From: Burkholderiales bacterium
Lineage (GTDB): Bacteria; Pseudomonadota; Gammaproteobacteria; Burkholderiales; Burkholderiaceae_C
Assembly (NCBI GenBank): GCA_026400155.1
Contig: JAPLPO010000024.1
Location: 1-44,052, forward strand
DNA: 44,052 nt
Direction: 5' to 3'
This document shows, piece by piece, positions 18,584 to 27,597 of the stretch (the first letter of the stretch is position 1; the number at the start of each line of letters is the position of its first letter). The notes below the pieces were generated by a model that made no database searches, was not told the DNA's origin, and worked only from the letters and a program-made list of their open reading frames with translations. A program made the position numbers and the translations under genes.

Positions 18584-18610
18584 GTATCGGCAGTAGATTC
18601 TAGAACTTGA
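18584..18610 (-). promoter_or_regulatory. sigma28 promoter for flgM-flgN
   Basis: Reverse strand TCAAGTTC-N11-GCCGATAC, 63 nt upstream of flgM. Confidence 0.8.
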
Positions 18611-18632
18611 ATCATTTTTCTAGAAATTTTGA

Positions 18633-18663
18633 CTTAAAAGGCCAAAAATTGTGCATTTTTAGC
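18633..18663 (-). terminator. Possible terminator between flgA and flgM
   Basis: Reverse strand GCTAAAAAT-GCACA-ATTTTTGGC hairpin followed by CTTTTAAG. Confidence 0.35.
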
Positions 18664-18666
18664 ATT

Positions 18667-19524
18667 TCAAAGCCCTTTTGCCGCATTGGGACCCGTCACC
18701 ACACCCGAAACTTGGCGGCCTGACTCAGGGTTTTTCAACTTCACCTGCTCACCCAGTCGGCCATCCTGCATGGCTTCCATTCGAATGGAAATCTCAAATT
18801 CCGACTTATTCCCAATCGACAACATCACCGTTTGGCCCTGCTTGACCAGCACTGCACGGCGAATATCAGACACCCTCAGGGGCTGCCCTGCAGGAATATC
18901 TCGGGTGAGTTCAGCCAATTGGGCGTCTTTCACCGTATTCAGTAACTGAGTATCGGCATTTCCGGGGGAAGCTTGAACTTCTTCTAGCATTTCGGGCTGC
19001 AAAATGACGCCTCGTTGCAACAAGCGCTTGGCAACCACGATGGTTCTTGGAGGATTGGCCAAGTTTGGCGGGGTGGCGGCGCTTGGCGATGTCCCTGAAT
19101 TGAGAGCACCCGCTGGCAAGCCTGCCACTGGGGCGGTGCTGCGCGCAGTGGGCATTGTGACTTGCAAGTAAAGCTGCCACACAGGCTCGGCACAACGAAC
19201 TCGCACAGTTTCTTTAGAGGCAAATGGGTGGTCAACGTTCAGGGGTTTTTGACAGCCTTGAACTTTCAATCGATCGTCCAGGGGTGCAATGACCACATCT
19301 TTGACATTCACGCCATGGGTTTGAGACATCCACTGACGCACTTGCACGCTCAAGGCATCGGCAGCTGGGTTGGCTTTCGCAGTGTTTGGTGTATTGTTGG
19401 TCGCATTGACCGAAAAAGGCAAAAAGACTGCATACAGCCAAAAAACCGTCAGGCACAGGATTTGCATCAGTGCTTGAGCAGGTGTAGATGTTTTGACACT
19501 TGGTTTGAACATACCGGAGTTCAT
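18667..19524 (-). CDS. flgA: Flagellar P-ring chaperone FlgA
   Basis: C-terminal SAF-type domain IVVAKRLLQRGVILQPEMLEE...QPLRVSDIRRAVLVKQGQTVMLS. Start uncertain: ORF track 19665; MNSGMFKPS at 19524; MQILCLTVFWLYAVFLPFSVNA at 19467 looks like the signal peptide. Confidence 0.88.
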   Translation of the reverse strand: MNSGMFKPSVKTSTPAQALMQILCLTVFWLYAVFLPFSVNATNNTPNTAKANPAADALSVQVRQWMSQTHGVNVKDVVIAPLDDRLKVQGCQKPLNVDHPFASKETVRVRCAEPVWQLYLQVTMPTARSTAPVAGLPAGALNSGTSPSAATPPNLANPPRTIVVAKRLLQRGVILQPEMLEEVQASPGNADTQLLNTVKDAQLAELTRDIPAGQPLRVSDIRRAVLVKQGQTVMLSIGNKSEFEISIRMEAMQDGRLGEQVKLKNPESGRQVSGVVTGPNAAKGL

Positions 19525-19539
19525 GCAATAAAGATGCCA
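19524..19539 (-). promoter_or_regulatory. Candidate sigma54 promoter for flgA
   Basis: Reverse strand TGGCATC-TTTA-TTGCA with GG-N10-GC spacing; the -12 element abuts the ATG at 19524, implying the true flgA start is downstream. Confidence 0.55.
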
Positions 19540-19546
19540 CATCATC

Positions 19547-20767
19547 ATGAGAATTGAAGCCAATTTACCTAATAACCTTGCCAACAACACGTCCAATAGT
19601 TCGGCGGCATTGTCGCGTCCTGGCTTTGCCAAAGCTTTGGAGCAAGTGCAGCCGGCCAATGTCAAAGTGATTCAAGCGGGTGACACCCTCACCAGTATTG
19701 TGAAAGAGCAAGCCCAATTGCAAGGCGTGAAGCTCACACCCTCAGAAGAATTCAGGTGGGCGCAAAACTTAGCGACTGACAGTGGGATTCAAAACCCCAA
19801 TGCCATTTTCCCGGGCCAAAAAATTCAATTGCAAAATATGTTGAGCCAGTGGCAGACGGGACAAACTCAGCCGCAAAACTTGGCACAAACAAGCCCCAAA
19901 GGCACGCCAGCCATCGCCCAGAACAAAGTTGAAACTGTGACGGTCACAGCCAGCAGATCTGTACCGACTCTGCCAAAAAGCAATTACATCAACGCTGTGG
20001 CTCACCCTGTGCTTAGCCAAACCCTCGACCGTGCGGTCAATCGGGGCTTTATCCCCAAGGTGGAAAAGCAAGATGTTTACAACAAAGTTTTGCAAGTGGC
20101 CAACAAGCACAACTTTTCGCCTGACGATTTTGCGCGTCTGACCCTGATGGAAAGCGACGGCATGAACCCTCAGGCCACGAATACGCGTTGCCACGGCATC
20201 ATTCAGTTTTGCGATGGCCCGGCTCGAGGTGCAGCTGAAGTGGGCTTTGGCCAATCGCCCAAATCTATTTTGGGTCTGAGCGTTTATCAACAATTGCATT
20301 TGGTCGACACCTACTTCGAGAAAGTGGGCCTGAAAAAAGAAGGCGCTGTGCCTTTGGACGAACTGTATTTGGCAGTGCTGCAACCGGCTGCGCGTGGCGA
20401 GAAACGCCCTCAAGAGCCCTTGGGCATTCCTGGCAAACAGGCTAAGTACTTGTATGAAGGCCGTGATCCTCAAGCCCCCATGACGCGCTCGTCTATCACG
20501 CAAGGCTTGATGCAAAACGCTGCAGACCGTTTGGGATTTAAAAATTTCCGAAGCAATGCCAACAGCGTACCCGTCAGTTCGACGGTGAACACTTCATCAG
20601 CCCCAACGAATCACAACACCTTTAATACGGCGATGAACTCTGCAACGAACCCTGCTTTGAATCCAGCTTCAGATTCGCACCCAAATTCAACCGCGCGAAT
20701 TCGATTGCAAGTTCAAAAAGCGGCTGACTACGACGCATTGGAAGCCCCCAAAACTTGGTTGCGCTAA
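19547..20767 (+). CDS. LysM-containing lytic transglycosylase-like protein
   Basis: 406 aa; VKVIQAGDTLTSIVKEQAQ...NPNAIFPGQKIQL LysM; DDFARLTLMESDGMNPQATNTRCHGIIQFCDGPARGAAEVGFGQSPKSILGLSVYQQLHLVDTYF lysozyme/SLT-like core. Confidence 0.75.
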   Translation: MRIEANLPNNLANNTSNSSAALSRPGFAKALEQVQPANVKVIQAGDTLTSIVKEQAQLQGVKLTPSEEFRWAQNLATDSGIQNPNAIFPGQKIQLQNMLSQWQTGQTQPQNLAQTSPKGTPAIAQNKVETVTVTASRSVPTLPKSNYINAVAHPVLSQTLDRAVNRGFIPKVEKQDVYNKVLQVANKHNFSPDDFARLTLMESDGMNPQATNTRCHGIIQFCDGPARGAAEVGFGQSPKSILGLSVYQQLHLVDTYFEKVGLKKEGAVPLDELYLAVLQPAARGEKRPQEPLGIPGKQAKYLYEGRDPQAPMTRSSITQGLMQNAADRLGFKNFRSNANSVPVSSTVNTSSAPTNHNTFNTAMNSATNPALNPASDSHPNSTARIRLQVQKAADYDALEAPKTWLR

Positions 20768-20810
20768 GCCCATTTGGCTTTGCAATCGTTCGTCTCACAT
20801 AGAAATATTT

Positions 20811-20840
20811 AAAAAGCGGCAAGGGTTTGCCGCTTTTCTT
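20811..20840 (+). terminator. Rho-independent terminator
   Basis: AAAAGCGGCAA-GGG-TTTGCCGCTTTT, perfect stem ending in T run, after the transglycosylase gene. Confidence 0.8.
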
Positions 20841-20944
20841 TGCGTCCGAAGTTTGAATCGCTGGACGCTCGCAAACCCGCATTTCCCCTCGTAAAACGAC
20901 CAGGGCGACCGTCAAAAACCCATCGACAAACGGCAAGAAAAGCA

Positions 20945-20960
20945 TGGCACGGCTCTTGCA
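20945..20960 (+). promoter_or_regulatory. sigma54 promoter for flgB operon
   Basis: TGGCACG-GCTC-TTGCA, consensus match, 81 nt upstream of flgB. Confidence 0.9.
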
Positions 20961-21040
20961 ATCGAACACTTTGCAAAGAACTTTAATTCTTTGGGCTGTC
21001 GGATATCCGGCATTGAAAGATTCGCGAAGGAGAGCACATC

Positions 21041-21424
21041 ATGGAGATGATTGACAAAGCACTGGGCGTCCACGCACAGGCTCTGGGATTGCGCAGCAAG
21101 CGCATGGAAGTGCTTGCGCGAAACATTGCCAATGCCGACACCCCCCACTTCAAAGCCAAAGACATCGACTTCCGGTCTGTCTTGAAACAAACCAAAGAGT
21201 CCGCTTTAAACACCACCAGCAATTTGCACATGGCCATGCCCATGGAAGAGAGCCCTGGCGGCGAAAAGTTTCGTGTGCCATTCAATGCGTCCTTCGACGG
21301 CAACACCGTGGAAATGAACGTAGAACAAGCCAAGTTTGGTCAAGTGGCAGCTGATTACCAAGCCACATTGAACATCCTTGAAAGCCGCGTGAGTGGTATT
21401 CGCCGTGCGTTGCGTGGAGATTAA
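21041..21424 (+). CDS. flgB: Flagellar rod protein FlgB
   Basis: 127 aa; NIANADTPHFKAKDIDF. Confidence 0.95.
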   Translation: MEMIDKALGVHAQALGLRSKRMEVLARNIANADTPHFKAKDIDFRSVLKQTKESALNTTSNLHMAMPMEESPGGEKFRVPFNASFDGNTVEMNVEQAKFGQVAADYQATLNILESRVSGIRRALRGD

Positions 21425-21429
21425 TTAAC

Positions 21430-21855
21430 ATGGCACTTGATCGTATTTTTAATATCGCGGGTTCTGCGCTCAATGCGCAGACCACCCGCATGAACACCAC
21501 GGCCTCTAACTTGGCCAACTCGGGCACCGTCACAGGCAAAGAAAACGAAGCCTTTCGAGCCAAACGCACTGTGTTCAAAACTATTTTGGAACAACAACAA
21601 AAGCCCCACGAACAAGGTTTTGCGGGCGGCGTTCGGATTGAAAAGATCACGGACGATCCGTCTCCCATTCGCAAAATGTCAGAGCCCAACAACCCCATGG
21701 CCGACAAAGACGGCTATGTCTACTTGGCCAATGTGAACGAGATGACCGAGATGGTGGAAATGATGGCGGCTTCACGCTCCTATCAAAACAACGTCGAAGT
21801 GGTGAACACCACGCGTCAGATGTTGATGCGCACCATCGACATCATCAAAACTTGA
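21430..21855 (+). CDS. flgC: Flagellar rod protein FlgC
   Basis: 141 aa; NLANSGT... and C-terminal VEMMAASRSYQNNVEVVNTTRQMLMRTI. Confidence 0.95.
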   Translation: MALDRIFNIAGSALNAQTTRMNTTASNLANSGTVTGKENEAFRAKRTVFKTILEQQQKPHEQGFAGGVRIEKITDDPSPIRKMSEPNNPMADKDGYVYLANVNEMTEMVEMMAASRSYQNNVEVVNTTRQMLMRTIDIIKT

Positions 21856-21895
21856 TTTGTAAAAAATACAAATCAACGATCAGGAAACTTCCATC

Positions 21896-22639
21896 ATGTT
21901 CTTATCAGCCAACAACACCGGATTGAATGCTGCGGCCAACGCCGTCAATTCAAGCAAAACAATCAACGCGCCTGCTGGTGTCAAAACGACGTCACAAGCG
22001 GCCAGCGAAGCCTTAATGGCCAAGTCGGGTACCACCGGCGGCATGGGTCAAAAAGATTTCCTGACCTTGTTCACCACACAGCTGAAGTGCCAAGACCCCC
22101 TAGATCCTGTGAAGAACGAAGCCTTCGTGGCGCAACTTGCGCAGTTCTCTCAGCTTGAAGCCACCACCACCATGTCGGACACCCTGAAGGCCTATGTCGA
22201 CAGCATGGACGGCGAACGCATGATGAGCAGTACAAGCATGATTGGCAAAACGGTGGCTGCGCCTGGCGCACCCGCCATCATCACGCAGGGCGGCAAACCA
22301 GCTCAAGGTTTTATCAATTTGCCAATGGGTGCCGAAGGCGTGAAGCTCGAAGTGTTCAATGACAAAGGCCAATTGGTGACCAGCAAAACCTTGGGTGCAC
22401 AAAACATTGGCGACATGCCTTTTGCATGGGACGGCACCAGCGATGCTGGCGGCAAAGTGCCTGATGGCAGCTACACCTTCAAAGCCACTGTTATTAGCCA
22501 AGGCAAGACATCCAACCCTGTGGTCAATGTGCTGTCTACCGTGACTGGTGTGAATCAACAAGCCGACAAAACCATTTTGTTGGAAGTAACCGGCGGCAAG
22601 TCAGTGAAGCTCACTGATGTTCAACGCATCGGCACCTAA
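21896..22639 (+). CDS. flgD: Hook cap protein FlgD
   Basis: 247 aa; DFLTLFTTQLKCQDPLDPVKNEAFVAQLAQFSQLE. Confidence 0.95.
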   Translation: MFLSANNTGLNAAANAVNSSKTINAPAGVKTTSQAASEALMAKSGTTGGMGQKDFLTLFTTQLKCQDPLDPVKNEAFVAQLAQFSQLEATTTMSDTLKAYVDSMDGERMMSSTSMIGKTVAAPGAPAIITQGGKPAQGFINLPMGAEGVKLEVFNDKGQLVTSKTLGAQNIGDMPFAWDGTSDAGGKVPDGSYTFKATVISQGKTSNPVVNVLSTVTGVNQQADKTILLEVTGGKSVKLTDVQRIGT

Positions 22640-22692
22640 GCATTTCTAAATCAATTTACCAAGACCCAACTCAACCCTAGGAGTTAACCACC

Positions 22693-25197
22693 ATGTCTTT
22701 CTATACCTCGCTGACCGGATTGAATGCTGCCACCGCCATGTTGGGCGTGACCAGTAACAACATTTCCAATGTGGGCACCACCGGTTTCAAGCGTTCACGC
22801 GCCGACTTCGGTGACATTTTTGCGACCTCACCTTTGCAAAAAGCTTCTTCCACAGTGGGTCAGGGTGTGTCTCTGAAACAAGTGTCTCAGGAGTTCTCCC
22901 AAGGTAATATTTCTTTCTCGTCCAACGCGCTTGACCTGGCCGTAACCGGTGACGGTTTTTTCCCCATGCGCTCGGCCGACGGCTTGCAAGAACTGTTTAC
23001 ACGAAATGGTTCGTTCTTGTTGAACGAGCAATTTAACGTGGTGAACTCTTCAGGCCAGCGTTTGATGGCAGCCACAGTTGACTCGACAGGTTCTGCGAAC
23101 ATCAACGAACGCGTGGTGCTGACAATTCCGCAAAAAACATCGGGCGATGCCAAACAAACATCCTTGGTGTCTTTGGGCTTGAACTTCCCAGCCGATGCGG
23201 AAGTGATTACCGAGCCCTTCAACCGCTCCAACCCTGCCACGTACAACAAGTCAACCGCGTTTACCGTGTACGACAACGGGGGCAACGGTTATTTGGCCAC
23301 CATTTATTACACCAAAACATCGAACGCCAATCAAAATGTGCCATTCAACAAATGGCAAACCAACGTGTTTGTGGGTGAAGACCAAGTGGCAGCGTCATTG
23401 GTGCAGGCCACCGATGCCAACAACGAAAGAATCTATGTGAACCAATACGGTCAAACCAAGCCCTACAGCGAAGTGAAGGACGAATTGACCACTGCCAAAA
23501 CACAATTGTTTTCTTTGGATGAATTGACCAACAAGAAGATATCTATCGCAGCCACCGCCACTGGTAACATCGTGCCAGAAACCGGCGCCAGCAGCTACGA
23601 CTGGGTGGCAGGCTTGCCCAATGGCGACCCCAAACTGGCAGGCCTTTTGACCGACAACGCCTTCACAGTAGACGTCGACAACAGCGGATCACCCGTGACT
23701 GTGAATTTGGCCAAGTTGGCTGCATTGCCAGTCGGTACACGTATTACAGGCGACCTCATTGCCCAAGAAGCCACCAACCAATTGATCAGCAAGTTTGGTG
23801 TTTCGCGAGGCACTACCACCACCAGCACAACAGCGACAGCCACTGGCGCTACAACTGCAAGTTCTGTGACAGCTACTGTCGGTAGCGTCACAACCACTGT
23901 GGTTACAACTGCAGGCACCATTGCTGCCCCAGGTACGATCACAACCACCGTGACCAAGCCAGCAATGAATGAACGTTATGGCATGAAGGTTGGCTTTGAT
24001 GCAGTGAACAAACAGTTCTTTTTAGAATCTGGCACCACCGGCGACACCTCCAGCGTTGCACTTTCAGCAGTGAGCACTGCCGCAGCCACGGCCATGGGCC
24101 TTAAAGCTCAAATCGTTTCGCCAGAGGCAGTTGCCACACGTGGTATTCCTTCTAAATCTGCAGTCACTTTTGGTATTACACCCACTGTGAATACAGCCAC
24201 CAACTTCAGCGTAGACGCTACCAACAACAAATTCATTGTGACCGTCGATGGCATTAAGTCGACAGTTACCTTGGCAGTTCGTGAATACTCTTTGGCTGAG
24301 TTCACGCAAGCTTTGGAAAATGAAATCAATGCCATGAAAGAAGTGCGAACCGATGGTCTCACACCCAAAGAAATCAGTGGTGTGAAGGTTGAATTTGACA
24401 ACACGAAAAGGGCTTTCAAATTTACCAGCGGTACATCGGGTGCTGATTCTTTCATCAAAATTTCGGGCGAGCCTATTTGGGGTTTGTCCACAGTTGAAGC
24501 AGGTCGTGGCGAAACGTCCACATGGATTCTGCCCACGCAGCGCGTTGACGTAGTCAATGGCACACCGCAGCCCAAGTACATCGATGCCCAAGGCAATGAA
24601 ACCACCAGCACTGATGGCTATGTGGGCTTGCCAGCTTGGTCACCTGTGTACTTAGACAAAGGTGAGCTGACTTTTGACACCGGCGGAAACTTGGTCTCGC
24701 CGATCGAAGGTACTCAGTTGGAAACTGTGTACTTGGCGGGTGGTAAAGGTGCTTTGAGAATTAACATCGATTACTCAGCTTCCACACAATTCTCATCTGC
24801 GTTTGCCGTGTTGTCACAGTCCCAAGATGGCGCCCCAGAAGGCGACTTGGTGGGTGTGACCATCGGTAACGACGGCTTGGTGAGTGCTTCATTCTCCAAC
24901 GGTTCTCAAAAATCTTTGGCAAAAATTTTGCTGGCCAACTTCTCAAGCCCAGTGGGTTTGCGTCAGATTGGTGACTCCAGTTTCTTGGCTTCTGCAGCCT
25001 CTGGCAGGCCTATTTTGGGCACGCCAGGCTCTGCCGGTTTCGGTACCTTGCGAGCCGGTGCCACAGAACGAGCCAACGTGGACTTGACACAAGAATTGGT
25101 GGACTTGATTACTGCACAGCGTAACTTCCAGGCCAACGCCAAAGCCATTGAGACGTCCAGCACCATGACGTCGGCCATTATCAACTTGCGCTCTTAA
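22693..25197 (+). CDS. flgE: Hook protein FlgE (enlarged)
   Basis: 834 aa; N-term SLTGLNAATAMLGVTSNNISNVGTTGFKRSRADFGD, C-term ELVDLITAQRNFQANAKAIETSSTM. Confidence 0.95.
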   Translation: MSFYTSLTGLNAATAMLGVTSNNISNVGTTGFKRSRADFGDIFATSPLQKASSTVGQGVSLKQVSQEFSQGNISFSSNALDLAVTGDGFFPMRSADGLQELFTRNGSFLLNEQFNVVNSSGQRLMAATVDSTGSANINERVVLTIPQKTSGDAKQTSLVSLGLNFPADAEVITEPFNRSNPATYNKSTAFTVYDNGGNGYLATIYYTKTSNANQNVPFNKWQTNVFVGEDQVAASLVQATDANNERIYVNQYGQTKPYSEVKDELTTAKTQLFSLDELTNKKISIAATATGNIVPETGASSYDWVAGLPNGDPKLAGLLTDNAFTVDVDNSGSPVTVNLAKLAALPVGTRITGDLIAQEATNQLISKFGVSRGTTTTSTTATATGATTASSVTATVGSVTTTVVTTAGTIAAPGTITTTVTKPAMNERYGMKVGFDAVNKQFFLESGTTGDTSSVALSAVSTAAATAMGLKAQIVSPEAVATRGIPSKSAVTFGITPTVNTATNFSVDATNNKFIVTVDGIKSTVTLAVREYSLAEFTQALENEINAMKEVRTDGLTPKEISGVKVEFDNTKRAFKFTSGTSGADSFIKISGEPIWGLSTVEAGRGETSTWILPTQRVDVVNGTPQPKYIDAQGNETTSTDGYVGLPAWSPVYLDKGELTFDTGGNLVSPIEGTQLETVYLAGGKGALRINIDYSASTQFSSAFAVLSQSQDGAPEGDLVGVTIGNDGLVSASFSNGSQKSLAKILLANFSSPVGLRQIGDSSFLASAASGRPILGTPGSAGFGTLRAGATERANVDLTQELVDLITAQRNFQANAKAIETSSTMTSAIINLRS

Positions 25198-25241
25198 ACC
25201 GATCAAGATTTAAGCCTTTAAGCCTCTAACAGGACTTCAAC

Positions 25242-26009
25242 ATGGATCGTTTAGCCTTTAACGCCGCCGCCGCCATCAATGAGATGCGAACTGCTCGGCA
25301 GATGACGACCAACGAATTGGCCAACGTGGCAACGCCTGGCTTCAAGCGAAGCTTTGAGTCAGCCATGCTGACCATGAAAGTTCAAGGTGCAGGCTTTGAG
25401 TCACGTTTGCAACCACAAGCCTTTGCCAGCGACAACATCAACATGAAACCTGGCGTGATTGTAAAAACAGGTCGTGATTTGGATGTGGCCATGGATGATT
25501 TGACTGTCATGGGCGTCACGGCAAGTAACGGTGACCTGGCCTTCACGCGCCGTGGCGATTTGAAACTCAATGGCTCGGGTGTATTGGAAATGGGCACCGG
25601 TGCATTGGTGCGCGGACAAGCTGGCGGCCCCATCACCATCCCGCCTGGCTTCTTTGTGAAGATCAGCAAAGATGGCTCTATTTATGCCACCAATCCTGCA
25701 CAAGCAGGTGTTGCAGTGCCCGTCCTGATTGACAGAATTTTGTTGCGCGATGCCAGCCAAGTAAGCTTGGAGCGCCGTGAAGACGGTCTTTACAAAGTGG
25801 TGGGGCAGCCTCCCAGTGCAGACATCCCTGTGACTGGCAAATTGGCCACGCTCACACCCGAAACATTAGAAGGTTCCAACGTGAACGCCATGGAAGTCAT
25901 GGTGAAACTCATGGACCAAAGCCGTTCCTTCGAAATGCAAGTGAACGTGATCAAACAAAACAAAGACGTTGACGAGTCGGGCGGCACCATGATGCGCGCC
26001 TCTGGTTAA
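25242..26009 (+). CDS. flgF: Flagellar rod protein FlgF
   Basis: 255 aa rod-family protein between flgE and flgG. Confidence 0.93.
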   Translation: MDRLAFNAAAAINEMRTARQMTTNELANVATPGFKRSFESAMLTMKVQGAGFESRLQPQAFASDNINMKPGVIVKTGRDLDVAMDDLTVMGVTASNGDLAFTRRGDLKLNGSGVLEMGTGALVRGQAGGPITIPPGFFVKISKDGSIYATNPAQAGVAVPVLIDRILLRDASQVSLERREDGLYKVVGQPPSADIPVTGKLATLTPETLEGSNVNAMEVMVKLMDQSRSFEMQVNVIKQNKDVDESGGTMMRASG

Positions 26010-26057
26010 TGGTCCTCATTTTTTAACGAACAACTGAACAATTAAAAGGAGCTCGCC

Positions 26058-26840
26058 ATGGACGCAAGTATGTGGGTCGCTAAAACAGGTTTGGATGCGC
26101 AGCAAACGCGCATGAACGTCATTTCCAATAACTTGGCCAACGTCAACACGACAGGCTTTAAGCGCGATCGCGCTGTGTTTGAAGATTTGCTGTATCAAAA
26201 CATTCGCCAAGCTGGCGGCCAAACGGGTGCCACAACGCAGGCTCCAACTGGCCTCATGCTGGGTACAGGTGTGCGTATAGTGGCTACTGAAAAGCAGCAC
26301 TCACAAGGCAACATGGTGAACACGCAAAACCCCTTGGATTTGGCCATCACGGGTGAAGGTTTTTTCCAAGTTGCCCAACCCGACGGCACCATTGCCTACA
26401 CACGCGATGGCAATTTCAAACGCTCCAGCACTGGGCAAATTGTGACCGCCTCTGGTGCTTTGTTGCAGCCGGCAATCACCATTCCCAACACCGCTTCATC
26501 GGTCACATTTGGTCGTGACGGCACAGTGTCAATTGAATTGGCTGCTGGCGGTTCACAGGTGATTGGTCAAATTCAGTTGGCACGTTTTGTCAATCCAAGT
26601 GGCCTCGAAGCACGTGGTCAAAACCTGCTCAAAGAAACCCCCGCTTCAGGCGCGCCTCAAGTTTTGCAACCTGGCGTGACGGGCGCTGGCAATTTGATGC
26701 AAGGCACTTTAGAAGCGTCCAATGTGAACGTGGTGGAAGAAATGGTCAACATGATCGAAACCCAGCGCGCTTACGAAATCAACTCCAAAGCCATCTCTGC
26801 GGTTGACGGCATGTTGAAGTTCATTAACAACAACCTCTAA
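26058..26840 (+). CDS. flgG: Distal rod protein FlgG
   Basis: 260 aa; [42 protein letters not shown]. Confidence 0.97.
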   Translation: MDASMWVAKTGLDAQQTRMNVISNNLANVNTTGFKRDRAVFEDLLYQNIRQAGGQTGATTQAPTGLMLGTGVRIVATEKQHSQGNMVNTQNPLDLAITGEGFFQVAQPDGTIAYTRDGNFKRSSTGQIVTASGALLQPAITIPNTASSVTFGRDGTVSIELAAGGSQVIGQIQLARFVNPSGLEARGQNLLKETPASGAPQVLQPGVTGAGNLMQGTLEASNVNVVEEMVNMIETQRAYEINSKAISAVDGMLKFINNNL

Positions 26841-27535
26841 TGCGAAGCACCATGAAATTCATTAAATGTATGGCCTGGGTTTTATTGGCTGGCTCCCTAA
26901 CAGCTTGCAACGTCATACCGCCCAAAGCCATGACGCATTCGCCCCAATTTGAACCTGTCTATCCCATTCAACAAGTGCAAGCGCCTGTTCCCACGGGCGG
27001 CATTTATGTTGGCCGTCAAAGCGACAGCTGGTTTGGCAGGGGCCGCACATTCCAAGTGGGCGACATCATCACAGTTTTACTCAATGAATCGACTCAGGCT
27101 GCTCGCAGCCAAGTCGGATCTGTGATTCGCAATTCAACCAACGACATGCTCACACCCGGTCTGGCCGTGCTTGGCAACAAGCTAGGTGGCGTGATGAAAG
27201 GCACCGACTTTTCCAAAACCGACATCAGCAACAAAGGCACAGGCACAGCCGATCAAACCGCCAGCTTGAACGGCTCTGTAGCTGTGGCTGTGGTTGAAAT
27301 CATGGCCAATGGCAATTTGGTTTTGCGCGGTGAAAAACAACTGGCTCTGACAGAAGGCTCCGAAATAATTCAAGTGGCCGGCATCATTCGGCCCGACGAT
27401 GTGTCGCCCAACAACACGGTTCAATCTCGTCGTTTGGCCAACGCACAAATTGCGTACCGCGGCTCTGGCGACTTGGCGAATGCAACTCGCGCAGGCTGGG
27501 GCACCAGTGCGCTTCTCAAACTTTGGCCCTTCTAA
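26840..27535 (+). CDS. flgH: L-ring lipoprotein FlgH
   Basis: 231 aa; lipobox LAGSLTAC; VGDIITVLLNE; TAATG overlap with flgG stop. Confidence 0.95.
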   Translation: MRSTMKFIKCMAWVLLAGSLTACNVIPPKAMTHSPQFEPVYPIQQVQAPVPTGGIYVGRQSDSWFGRGRTFQVGDIITVLLNESTQAARSQVGSVIRNSTNDMLTPGLAVLGNKLGGVMKGTDFSKTDISNKGTGTADQTASLNGSVAVAVVEIMANGNLVLRGEKQLALTEGSEIIQVAGIIRPDDVSPNNTVQSRRLANAQIAYRGSGDLANATRAGWGTSALLKLWPF

Positions 27536-27597
27536 CACTCTTGCATCCGCTTGACTGAAATTTCACAGCTCTGAGTCAACTCACAAAGCATCTCATC

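Noticed and set aside
19769-20515. 248-aa minus-strand ORF
   Set aside because: Antisense to the LysM-transglycosylase gene, which has recognisable domains on the plus strand.
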